Shown in pieces: positions 1 to 6,700 of a stretch of DNA of 16,567 bases. The first letter of the stretch is position 1. Every line of letters begins with the position of its first letter. The translations under genes and the position numbers were made by a program. Under the pieces are notes generated by a model. That model was not told the origin of the DNA and searched no databases. It worked only from the letters and a program-made list of their open reading frames with translations. This DNA is from CAZLMW01 sp964560875 (GTDB taxonomy: Bacteria > Myxococcota_A > UBA9042), in assembly GCA_964560875.1 (NCBI GenBank), contig CAZLMW010000156.1:1-16567 (forward strand). The letters run 5' to 3'.

Positions 1-86
1 TTGTGCTGGTCCTCGGCGACAAGCCGTAGCCTGAGCAGCACGTCGAAGATGGCGGTGCACTCGGCGGTGGAGGCGCCCTTTTTCAA
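1..86 (-). CDS. Possible 5' fragment of a gene running off the left edge
   Basis: Read on the minus strand, the first 86 bases give an open frame that begins at a possible TTG codon (84-86) and runs off the edge. Its residues include KKGASTAECTAIFDVLLRLR, which looks like a helix-rich protein start, and the third codon positions are rich in G and C. A stop lies about 30 bases upstream in the same frame, so any start must lie close to here. The plus strand of the same stretch is also open for about 58 codons and has similar wobble composition, so the strand is not certain. I do not recognise a family. Only 28 codons are visible. Confidence 0.2.
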   Translation of the reverse strand, partial: MKKGASTAECTAIFDVLLRLRLVAEDQH

Positions 87-231
87 CAGCCTCGGAGCCG
101 GGGAGAGAGAAACCTATTTAGATCAGCGCCTTGTAGCACTGCAAACGCCGCTCAGATCCTCAGCCGGCACTTGATGCAGCATAGCAACACCACAGCCGTT
201 TAATTGCGAAGCGTCTTCTCATAGGTGCACG
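87..231. other. Intergenic stretch, no feature recognised
   Basis: This stretch is less GC-rich than the genes around it. It lies between the possible edge fragment and the stop codon of the minus-strand rhodanese lipoprotein. I see no convincing hairpin followed by a T run, no tRNA and no long open frame. It is downstream of the rhodanese gene and upstream of the possible edge gene, so a weak promoter could lie here, but no clear -35/-10 pair stands out. Confidence 0.4.
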
Positions 232-876
232 TTACGGCTTGGTCCAATCCAGCTTATTGCCGGCCGCGCTCCAGCCCATCATGCCGCTCGGGATGTCCCA
301 GATATTCGAATAACCCCGCTTGACAAGGGCTTTGGCGGAGGCGCGGCTCATCGGGCCGGTCTTGCAGTACAGGATCGCCTTCTTGCCCTTGTCGAAGCCG
401 AGCCGCTTTTCGAGCGCGTCGGTCAGCGTGTACTTGATGTGCACGTCGGTCCCTGGGATCTGGCCGCTCCACGGCACGTGCACGTTGATGAAGTCGAAGT
501 CCTTGTTCTGCAGCGCCGCGCTGAGCTCGGCGATGGTCATCGTCTGGTAGGCGGGCGTGGGCGGCGGACCGGCGTCAACCGGCGTCGTCGCGGCATCGAT
601 GGCGCTGGACGTGTCGGCGGCTGGCGAGCCAAGCCCATCGGCGAGGCCATTTTGCGCATCGGCCGCTTTCCCAGCATCCGCCGATTTCGCAGCATCCGCT
701 GAAGTTCCCGCGTCTTTGGGTGCAACGCTGTCGGCCCCTGCGTTGTTGTCGTTGTTGTTGGCCGGCGACGAAGCGGACTCCTCGGTGCATCCCGCAGCTG
801 AGACTGTCAGCGCGAGCAGAAGGGCCGTGACAAGGGCGGACGGGGCACGTGCGGACTGGGCAATGTGGGCTGGCAT
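232..876 (-). CDS. Rhodanese-domain lipoprotein
   Basis: This encodes a 214-residue predicted lipoprotein. A signal peptide ends in the lipobox SAAGC, with the lipidated Cys at residue 30. Residues about 35-108 form a low-complexity Asn/Asp/Ala/Gly linker, as is common in myxobacterial surface lipoproteins. Residues about 110-214 form a single rhodanese domain, with the active-site loop CKTGPMSR and the catalytic Cys at 171. Rhodaneses carry a persulfide on this Cys and transfer sulfane sulfur. Placement outside the cytoplasm is inferred from the signal peptide and suggests sulfur transfer or thiol chemistry in the envelope. The chosen ATG has GGAG about eight bases upstream. The gene is transcribed away from the diiron operon and has no obvious partner in its own direction. 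The substrate cannot be told from the sequence. Confidence 0.85.
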   Translation of the reverse strand: MPAHIAQSARAPSALVTALLLALTVSAAGCTEESASSPANNNDNNAGADSVAPKDAGTSADAAKSADAGKAADAQNGLADGLGSPAADTSSAIDAATTPVDAGPPPTPAYQTMTIAELSAALQNKDFDFINVHVPWSGQIPGTDVHIKYTLTDALEKRLGFDKGKKAILYCKTGPMSRASAKALVKRGYSNIWDIPSGMMGWSAAGNKLDWTKP

Positions 877-1094
877 CGGTTGGTCTCCGGCGGTGGCGCT
901 TGCGCGTAAGTCGTGCGGGCATTGCGCCTGAACGACGGACTGAAAGCTAGGTCACAAGGCGCGCGTTCGCTACCGCTGGCCAAGGCCCCCAAACTCGTAG
1001 AAACGTCTCTAACGGGCGATCGAGCCTACCCCCCACTGATATAGCCTCGCGACGTTCGGACGCATCCAGGGGCCCTCTGCGGCCATTTCTGGGC

Positions 1095-1140
1095 ATTTTG
1101 ACCGCCAAAATCAGCCGTTTTTGTGCCCCGCGGGACGGCT
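1095..1140. promoter_or_regulatory. Pair of short inverted repeats, possible operator
   Basis: ATTTTG at 1095-1100 is mirrored by CAAAAT at 1106-1111 across five bases. AGCCGT at 1113-1118 is mirrored by ACGGCT at 1135-1140. Both lie upstream of the diiron operon in the divergent spacer. The first has the size of a typical dimeric-repressor site. Arms this short can occur by chance, so a role as operator is only a suggestion. Confidence 0.25.
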
Positions 1141-1262
1141 ACGCCGCTTTTCGCGCCAGGAACGGAAGCTGCCGCACCAAACCGGATTTTTGCCAATTCG
1201 CGATGGAAAACACCGCGTCGATGCCCAACTTGGATGTTGGAGGCGTCCACCCTCGTCCTTGC

Positions 1263-1266
1263 GGAG
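1263..1266 (+). promoter_or_regulatory. Ribosome binding site that sets the diiron gene start
   Basis: GGAG ends seven bases before the ATG at 1274. The frame is open 51 codons further upstream, but that part has Arg/Pro-rich composition unlike a protein start and no comparable site. The ATG at 1274 is therefore preferred. Confidence 0.65.
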
Positions 1267-1273
1267 CTCGACA

Positions 1274-2419
1274 ATGCGTTTCGAAAAGTGCCCCCATCGG
1301 CCCGGCGTTGCCTTGTGGAACCAGCGCATCGAGCGCGTCGCCAATCGCGCCATTCGCGCCCTCGACCTGGCGGCCGAGATCAGTCACCTCGGCGGACGCA
1401 AAGCCAACTACGACGACTATCGCTACGAGTTCATCGGCGGGCCGGGCGAGACACTGCGGCGCAAACACTACGACCGGAGCCTGCGTTTGCTCTGGAAGTC
1501 CGAAGAGCACGCCCCACACCTGGGCTTTCGCGACTGCAGCGACGGCGAGCGCGAGCTGCTCGACATGGCGACTCGGGCGCTGACCCCGGCCGAGAAGAAG
1601 GCCCGCAACCGGCTCGCCAAGCCCGAATTCAAGGCGCTGCTCGACCGCGAGTACACGACCCGCGAGAAGCAGGCCATCGTCAACATCCTGTCGGCCATCG
1701 GTCACGGTGAAGCCTATGCGTGGTTGGTGTCCGCCGAGCTGCTCGGTGAGGTCAAGAGCACAGGAGCCCGGGCGGCTCTGACAATGCAGGTGATGGAGGA
1801 AGCCAAGCACTTCGTCGTCCTGCGCGAGCTCCTGCAGGCGTTCGACGTGCCGATTCCGCGCCAGAGCGCGTGGGAATATATGTTCCTCGAAGGCGTGGCC
1901 AAGGCGCCGGGATTGGAGAAATTCTTCGGCATGAACGTGGCCGTCGAAGGCATCGCGCTGAGCCTGTTCGGCATGATGAGCCACCTGCCGGGGCTGGAGG
2001 TTCTGCGGCTCTTCCACCTCGATGAGTCGCGCCACACCGGCCTGCCGATGAACTACTTCCGCGAGTTCCCGATGTCGGCATGGCAGCGCCACAACCCGCG
2101 CGCGAGGTTGCGCCGTTTCCGCTTGATCCTGCCGGCGCTGGCCATCATCCCGTACCTCGAAGAAGACCTGGCCGAGCTCGGCATCGACGCGTTCGAGTTT
2201 GGCGGTTCGGTGCTCAAGAAGATCTCGCTGTTGGCGGAACGGGCCGGGTTCTTCTTGCCGGTGCCACGTGCGCAGCTGCTCGAGCTCATCAACGCCGGGT
2301 TCAACGCCTACTGCACGGCGACACGCGACGGCCACGAGTTTCGGACCTTCACGACCGCCGAGACGACACGCGGCAGGCGAGAACAGGCCGTCGAACGCGA
2401 GATCTTTGGTGTCGCCTAG
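1274..2419 (+). CDS. Ferritin-like diiron-carboxylate protein (putative oxygenase/oxidase)
   Basis: This is a 381-residue soluble protein with no signal peptide. It carries the full ligand pattern of a four-helix ferritin-like diiron centre: Glu146 (in GHGEAYAW), Glu176 and His179 (EEAKH), Glu225 (NVAVEGIAL) and Glu251 and His254 (DESRH). This E / ExxH / E / ExxH arrangement is shared by diiron oxygenases such as AurF-type N-oxygenases, methane and toluene monooxygenase subunits, acyl-ACP desaturases and ribonucleotide reductase R2. The N-terminal 110 residues are basic and aromatic (DDYRYEFIGG, HYDRSLRLLW) and I do not recognise them. The gene starts a three-gene operon whose last member is a Rieske ferredoxin, an electron donor for many such enzymes, so oxygen activation is a better guess than iron storage. 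The substrate is unknown. The stop is followed closely by the next gene. Confidence 0.8.
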   Translation: MRFEKCPHRPGVALWNQRIERVANRAIRALDLAAEISHLGGRKANYDDYRYEFIGGPGETLRRKHYDRSLRLLWKSEEHAPHLGFRDCSDGERELLDMATRALTPAEKKARNRLAKPEFKALLDREYTTREKQAIVNILSAIGHGEAYAWLVSAELLGEVKSTGARAALTMQVMEEAKHFVVLRELLQAFDVPIPRQSAWEYMFLEGVAKAPGLEKFFGMNVAVEGIALSLFGMMSHLPGLEVLRLFHLDESRHTGLPMNYFREFPMSAWQRHNPRARLRRFRLILPALAIIPYLEEDLAELGIDAFEFGGSVLKKISLLAERAGFFLPVPRAQLLELINAGFNAYCTATRDGHEFRTFTTAETTRGRREQAVEREIFGVA

Positions 2420-2459
2420 CCCCGCTTGGCCCGGCTTGGCCGATCTCCCTGTCAAAGCG

Positions 2460-3299
2460 ATGACCACCGACACCCTCACCGTGGAGCCCGAAGTGGACAC
2501 CAACCTTGGCCGCGTGCTGCACACGGTCATGACCCGCGGGCGGGGGCCCATGTGGCGCGAAAATGGGCCGCCGTCGGTCGCTATCCCATTTGCCGCCTTG
2601 CCCGCGATTGAGCCTGCACGTCGCGATGCCATCGCCGCCGAAGCGCTCCGGGCAAACGACCGCTACTTGCTGGAGTTCATCGAGGAATACTCGTTCTGCC
2701 CCTATGCGCGAAGAGGCCGCGAGCTGCAGCAGGTGGCGCGCTACGTTCACTACGCCGACACCATCGACGTCGCGCCGCTGCTGGCGTTGATGGCGCACGT
2801 GGCCGCCGACCCGTCCCTCATTGTCGTCCAGGTGATCCTGCCGCTGATCGAGGTCAACCCGGCGAAGTGGCGCGTTTTCTGCCAACAAGTCACCGCCCGC
2901 GGAAACCATGACCGGCACCGCGACCAGTGGCTGGTGACCGCGGCGCTGCACCCCGAGCTGGCCTATACCGAGCGCAATGCGTTTTCGCTGATCCCGCTCT
3001 TCCGTCGCGCGCCCGACCCGACGATTCAATGGGTCCGCAAGGCGCCGTTGGACTCGCTCTATGCTGGCCGTGGCCGCGGCTCCAGCTACATCGCGCCCGA
3101 AGATATCGAGGCCCTGCTCCAGGCGCCCAAACCGCCGCCACGCCCGCTCTACGACCGCATCGCCATCACCAACCAGCGCATGGCGCGACGCCTCGGCTTG
3201 CCCTTTGTCGAGCGGATCCTGGCCGAATACCGCGACGAAGCGCGCCGCAACTACGCGGACATCCTGATGGACCCGCGTTACGACGAGGGGCCGACATGA
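2460..3299 (+). CDS. DUF1415-like conserved protein of the diiron operon
   Basis: This encodes a 279-residue cytoplasmic protein. FCPYARRG near residues 79-86, ALHPELAY near 162-169 and RRAPDPTIQWVRKAPL near 182-197 follow in the same order as the CPFA, FHP-Y and RSPYP-LHLLRE blocks I recall for DUF1415 (COG3310). I therefore suggest a distant relation, judged by eye only. The function of that family is not established. Cys80 in the FCPY block is a candidate functional residue. It sits between the diiron gene and the Rieske gene. Its stop overlaps the Rieske start as ATGA, so the three are probably co-translated. The ATG at 2460 lacks a clear ribosome site. A GTG at 2409 in the same frame overlaps the end of the diiron gene and would add 17 residues by translational coupling. 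Confidence 0.7.
   Translation: MTTDTLTVEPEVDTNLGRVLHTVMTRGRGPMWRENGPPSVAIPFAALPAIEPARRDAIAAEALRANDRYLLEFIEEYSFCPYARRGRELQQVARYVHYADTIDVAPLLALMAHVAADPSLIVVQVILPLIEVNPAKWRVFCQQVTARGNHDRHRDQWLVTAALHPELAYTERNAFSLIPLFRRAPDPTIQWVRKAPLDSLYAGRGRGSSYIAPEDIEALLQAPKPPPRPLYDRIAITNQRMARRLGLPFVERILAEYRDEARRNYADILMDPRYDEGPT
3285..3298 (+). promoter_or_regulatory. Strong ribosome site and ATGA overlap before the Rieske gene
   Basis: GAGGGG at 3285-3290 lies five bases before the ATG at 3296. The ATG shares its last two bases with the TGA of the preceding gene. This arrangement is a standard sign of translational coupling. Confidence 0.65.
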
Positions 3300-3679
3300 C
3301 GCGGCCGCGCAACCCCGTTGTCGTCGCCAGGTGGAGCGAACTGGCCGACCGACGCCCCGCTCATGCGCGGGTCGCCGAAACCGACCTCGTGGTGATACGC
3401 GACGGCGAAGTCGCGCACGTTCTGCACGGCCAATGCACCCACCGCGGGGCGCTGCTCAGCGACGGTCAAATCGAAGGCAACGACCTGGTCTGCGCCGCGC
3501 ACGGCTGGGACTACGAGCTGAGCACCGGGGTCAGCCGCACGGACCCATGCGAACGAATCGGCCGCTTTGAAGCCCGCGTCGACGCAGGCGCAAACACCGT
3601 CACGGTCGACGAAAACGCGGTGCGCGCATGGCTGGCTGCGAACCCATCGGTGTTCGATGACGGCGAGTTGTCCGTGTAG
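3296..3679 (+). CDS. Rieske-type [2Fe-2S] ferredoxin
   Basis: This encodes a 127-residue soluble protein made of one Rieske domain. The cluster ligands are all visible: Cys47 and His49 in CTHRG, and Cys66 and His69 in CAAHGWDY, giving the CxH-x16-CxxH pattern. The length of about 100-130 residues and the lack of a membrane anchor fit the Rieske ferredoxins that pass electrons to oxygenases (the ToMO/TmoC and biphenyl dioxygenase BphF type). They do not fit the bc1 complex subunit. The gene overlaps the DUF1415-like gene by four bases and ends the operon that starts with the diiron protein, so it most likely reduces that enzyme. No ferredoxin reductase is present nearby. The next gene converges on it with an 18-base gap. 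Confidence 0.88.
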   Translation: MTRPRNPVVVARWSELADRRPAHARVAETDLVVIRDGEVAHVLHGQCTHRGALLSDGQIEGNDLVCAAHGWDYELSTGVSRTDPCERIGRFEARVDAGANTVTVDENAVRAWLAANPSVFDDGELSV

Positions 3680-3697
3680 CTGTCCGGCGCGCCAGGT

Positions 3698-5956
3698 CTA
3701 CAACCTGCCCTCGACGCTGAGCGCGAAGCCCCGCCCGGGTTCATCGATGCCCGACCCGTGGTAGCGGTAGCGACGGTCGAGCAGGTTGAGTCCGGATGCG
3801 TCGACGCGCAGGTTCTCGTCGAGGCGCCAGCTTAAACGCAGGTTTGCCGTCGCCCAACCGGGGGTGCCCGAGCAGCGCTTGCCGGAATCTTTGTACGTCT
3901 TGCCCGGCGCGGCGGGGTCCTCGCAGATCCGCAGATCCTTCTCATCGGACGGATGCAAATCGTCAGCGCCCGCAGCAAACCGTGAATAGACGCCGGCAGA
4001 GACGCCCTTCAGCCCCGGAATGCGCCACCTGAGTCCCGCGCTGCCCATCGGGGGCGGGTTGCGGCGAGCGGTGACCGTCTCGTCCTTGCGGTCGATCTCG
4101 CCGCGGATGAAGCCGCCGCGTGCCCAAATCAGGCCGCCCATCGGAAGCTCGACGTCGGCCTGGAGCTCCGCGCCGACGAAGCGTCCAGCGCCGCTGTTGA
4201 CCCGCTGAACCACAGGCTTGGTGCCGACATCGGCGTCGGCGATGCCCAGCTTCTGCCACTGGGCCTTGTCGAGCTCCCGCTCGTCGATCGTGTCGCTGAT
4301 CATGTTGGCGAAACCGACTAGCGCGACGCGGACTGCATCGGTACGCAGACGTGCGCCGGCCTCGATCGCGAGGCTGGATTCAGCGAGGAGGTGGCCGTTT
4401 GGCACTTCGATTTTGCTGCCGGTATCGCCGAGCACCGTGCTCTCCTGCAGGTTCGGGGCGCGCAAGCCCTGGCTGGCGTTGACGTAGGCCATCCAGCTGC
4501 TCGTCAGCCACTTGAGACCGACCGAGCCGACAACGCCCGCCTGTCGGTAGTCCACCGTAGCGAACTGCGGAACGTCGTCCGCGTGCGCCTGGAATACGGC
4601 GTACCGCGCACCCAGTTCGGCGACGAGTCGCCCTGCGCTGGCCTTGACGAGCTCGGACCGAAGCAACGCGAAAACGCCGCCTGACAAATACGTCGAGCCC
4701 TCCGAGAAGTGGCCGCGAGCGGCGTCCTTCCATGCCCAGCTCTTGTCGCTGCGACGGTCGCGGAAGCTGGCGGAGACGGTGTCGTGATGGGCTTCGAGGC
4801 CAACGGTGGCGTCGATGCCATCGGTGAGGTGCAGCTTCGACAACACCAGCAGACCTGGGGTTACGACGGTGTCCTGCCATTGCTCCTGGCGTTGCACATT
4901 GCCGGTTGGCACGACAGCGTTGTCGGCGCGAGACGGGAGCGCATCATCGATGCAGGCCTGCCGCTCGGCCAGCGGGTCGGAGACGCTGCACCGGAACCTT
5001 TCTACCGCCTCATGGGTGCGATGAAACGACAGCGCGACGCGCAGCGAGCGGAGTGTGCCCGTGCCGCGATGGCGCAGCTCGATCCAGCCCATATCCGAGT
5101 CGTTGTCGTAGAAGCGGAAGCGGCCATGGTTGAGGCGGTCGGTGCGACCCGCGTCGCGAATCCGAGCGCCGAGCCAGGTGGCGCCGATCCACGTTGACTT
5201 GCCGAGGTCGTAGCGCGCGCGCAGATGCCACGCCGCGGTTTGGTAGTCGCTGATGGGCAGCACGTAGCCGTCCCCGGCGGTCAGCGTTCCGAAGCGTCGC
5301 AGCGCCGCGCCGCCCTGCACGGCAACCCCACCACTTCGATAGCCGAGGGTGGTCCACAACGAGCCGCTCGAGTCGGCCGAAGCCGCCTGCAGGCCAGCGC
5401 GCCCGCGAAATCCAGCCGCGGGGGGCACGCGCCACGGCGATGCAGCCACGACACCGCCCATCGCGTCGCTGCCGTAGACGACGGACGCGGGGCCCATCAG
5501 CACCTCGAAGCGACGCATCGACGCCGGATCGAGGAGCGCGAGGTATTGATTGGGTCCGGTGCGAAATGTCGAGTTCGAAAACCGCAGGCCGTCGACAACC
5601 AGCAGGTTGCGCGGCCCTACGAGACCGCGAAGGAAAGGCGCGCCGGAGCCGCGGTTGGTCTTCTGAACCATCACACCAGCGGCGTCATGCAGGGCTTCAG
5701 GGGCGCTCTGGGCGTGGGTTCGGGCCAGCTGCTTGCGGCCCACAGTGCGGACTGTCCGGTCGGCCTCGAAGGCTTTTCGCCTGCTGCGGCTTGGCGCGAC
5801 GACGACGGCCGGCAGTCGGACGACGCCCGGTTTCGTGACGCGGTCCGGGGCAACGTAGCCCGGGTCGTCGTACGAACCAGGCGGCGCGGCGTGTGCCGGA
5901 ACGGCGCCCAACGCTACGGCTGCGACCGGTACGATACGAACAATGAGACGACGCAC
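3698..5956 (-). CDS. TonB-dependent outer-membrane receptor
   Basis: This is a 752-residue outer-membrane active-transport receptor. The GTG at 5956 is chosen because GGAGG lies five bases upstream and it opens a clean signal peptide, MRRLIVRIVPVAAVALGAVP then AHA, cut near residue 23. A possible TonB box (RLPAVVVAPS) lies near residues 47-56. The plug domain follows, with the hallmarks FLRGLVGPRNLLVVDG, FEVLMGPASVVYGSDAMGGV and a QYLALLDP segment. The remainder reads as a 22-strand barrel, ending in LLDRRYRYHGSGIDEPGRG. That terminal signature and the RG-x-G-R-L-L-VDG plug resemble receptors for iron chelates, heme or similar ligands, but sequence alone does not give the ligand. It is the last gene of the minus-strand sensory operon, 92 bases after the response regulator. 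No SusD, ExbB/D or TonB gene is visible. Confidence 0.9.
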   Translation of the reverse strand: MRRLIVRIVPVAAVALGAVPAHAAPPGSYDDPGYVAPDRVTKPGVVRLPAVVVAPSRSRRKAFEADRTVRTVGRKQLARTHAQSAPEALHDAAGVMVQKTNRGSGAPFLRGLVGPRNLLVVDGLRFSNSTFRTGPNQYLALLDPASMRRFEVLMGPASVVYGSDAMGGVVAASPWRVPPAAGFRGRAGLQAASADSSGSLWTTLGYRSGGVAVQGGAALRRFGTLTAGDGYVLPISDYQTAAWHLRARYDLGKSTWIGATWLGARIRDAGRTDRLNHGRFRFYDNDSDMGWIELRHRGTGTLRSLRVALSFHRTHEAVERFRCSVSDPLAERQACIDDALPSRADNAVVPTGNVQRQEQWQDTVVTPGLLVLSKLHLTDGIDATVGLEAHHDTVSASFRDRRSDKSWAWKDAARGHFSEGSTYLSGGVFALLRSELVKASAGRLVAELGARYAVFQAHADDVPQFATVDYRQAGVVGSVGLKWLTSSWMAYVNASQGLRAPNLQESTVLGDTGSKIEVPNGHLLAESSLAIEAGARLRTDAVRVALVGFANMISDTIDERELDKAQWQKLGIADADVGTKPVVQRVNSGAGRFVGAELQADVELPMGGLIWARGGFIRGEIDRKDETVTARRNPPPMGSAGLRWRIPGLKGVSAGVYSRFAAGADDLHPSDEKDLRICEDPAAPGKTYKDSGKRCSGTPGWATANLRLSWRLDENLRVDASGLNLLDRRYRYHGSGIDEPGRGFALSVEGRL

Positions 5957-5961
5957 AGACC

Positions 5962-5966
5962 CCTCC
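5962..5966 (-). promoter_or_regulatory. Ribosome binding site that sets the TonB receptor start
   Basis: On the minus strand GGAGG is placed five bases before the GTG at 5956. The frame stays open 42 codons upstream to 6082, but that extension would bury the signal peptide and overlap the response-regulator gene. The GTG is therefore preferred. Confidence 0.65.
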
Positions 5967-6048
5967 GACAGCGGGCTGATTCCGCTCGAATGGAGAGTCG
6001 CGTGACGCGTTTGAGGAGCAAAGAGCAGAACTACCCAACGCCGGCAGC

Positions 6049-6678
6049 TCAATCTTTGCTGACGCCGTTTTCGACCGCCCACCGAACGAGGCGCGCGGTG
6101 TTGGGGACGCCGAGCTTGTCGAGAATGCGCGCACGGTGGTTCTGGACCGTTTTTGTCGCGAGGCCGAGCTGCTGGCCGATCGCCCCGCTCGTATGGCCGG
6201 CGGTGACGAGGACAACGATGTCGAGCTCACGTTGCGTGAGGCCGCCGGGTCGCGACGGCTGCCCACTGGAACCGGCGCGCGGGGCCGACGGCAGCTTCGG
6301 ATCCAGCCACGTGTCGCCCTGGGTGACCGCCGCAATAGCCTCGCGAAGCGCCGCCACACCGCCACCCTTGAGAACGTACGCGTCCGCACCGGCGCGCATC
6401 GCCCGCTGCACAGTCGCCTCGTCGTCGTACATCGACAGCACCATCGTGCGCATGTCGTCGCGCTGATAGCGGAGTTTGCGGAGCAACGGGATGCCGTCTT
6501 CGTCGCCAAGCCGCAGGTCGACGATGGCGACGTCTGGCTGCTCGGAACGGGCCAGCTCCACGGCCTCGCGCGAGGATTTGGCGGCCCCAACCACACGTAG
6601 ATCCGGCTGCTGGTTGAGCAGCGCCGCCACGCCTTCGCGCAGGATCTGGTGGTCCTCGACGAGCAGGATCGTAATCAC
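6049..6678 (-). CDS. NarL/FixJ-family response regulator
   Basis: This encodes 209 residues. The receiver domain (about 1-120) has the acidic pair Glu8-Asp9 (LLVEDH), the phospho-acceptor Asp54 (AIVDLRLG), the switch Ser82 (VLSMYDD) and Lys104 (YVLKGG). A Pro/Ser/Gly linker leads to a LuxR-type helix-turn-helix at about 145-205 (LTQRELDIVVLV, then TKTVQNHRARILDKLGV). Phosphorylation by the kinase encoded just upstream should promote dimer formation and DNA binding. The GTG at 6678 is preferred over an upstream ATG that would overlap the kinase, because GGGAGG lies four bases before it and the receiver begins at once. It follows the kinase stop by 22 bases and precedes the TonB receptor by 92, so its own operon and the divergent glycosidase are natural targets. 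That is inferred from position. Confidence 0.92.
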   Translation of the reverse strand: MITILLVEDHQILREGVAALLNQQPDLRVVGAAKSSREAVELARSEQPDVAIVDLRLGDEDGIPLLRKLRYQRDDMRTMVLSMYDDEATVQRAMRAGADAYVLKGGGVAALREAIAAVTQGDTWLDPKLPSAPRAGSSGQPSRPGGLTQRELDIVVLVTAGHTSGAIGQQLGLATKTVQNHRARILDKLGVPNTARLVRWAVENGVSKD

Positions 6679-6682
6679 AGCG

Positions 6683-6688
6683 CCTCCC
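6683..6688 (-). promoter_or_regulatory. Ribosome binding site of the response regulator
   Basis: GGGAGG on the minus strand is followed four bases later by the GTG at 6678. It lies in the 22-base gap after the kinase stop codon and settles the start of the regulator. Confidence 0.6.
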
Positions 6689-6700
6689 TGGTGGTCCAAC

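Larger units (their letters stand above)
877..1273. other. Divergent intergenic region between the rhodanese gene and the diiron operon
   Basis: This is about 400 bases with no supported gene. It should hold promoters for both flanking transcription units. Several open frames cross it, but the only good ribosome site is immediately before the diiron gene at 1274. Two inverted repeats lie together at 1095-1140 and are listed separately. A TTGACC hexamer at 1098-1103 could act as a -35 element, but no good -10 box sits 16-18 bases beyond it, so I do not call a promoter. Confidence 0.5.

Noticed and set aside
1274..2419. Ferritin or bacterioferritin iron-storage role for the diiron protein
   Set aside because: It is more than twice the length of ferritins and sits in an operon with a Rieske electron carrier, which points to catalysis.
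1139..2632. 497-codon open frame on the minus strand across the diiron gene
   Set aside because: It is antisense to a gene with clear diiron motifs, a good ribosome site and operon context. Long antisense frames are expected in high-GC DNA.
3296..3679. Rieske subunit of a bc1 or b6f complex
   Set aside because: There is no membrane anchor or Tat signal, no cytochrome genes nearby, and the length fits a soluble ferredoxin.
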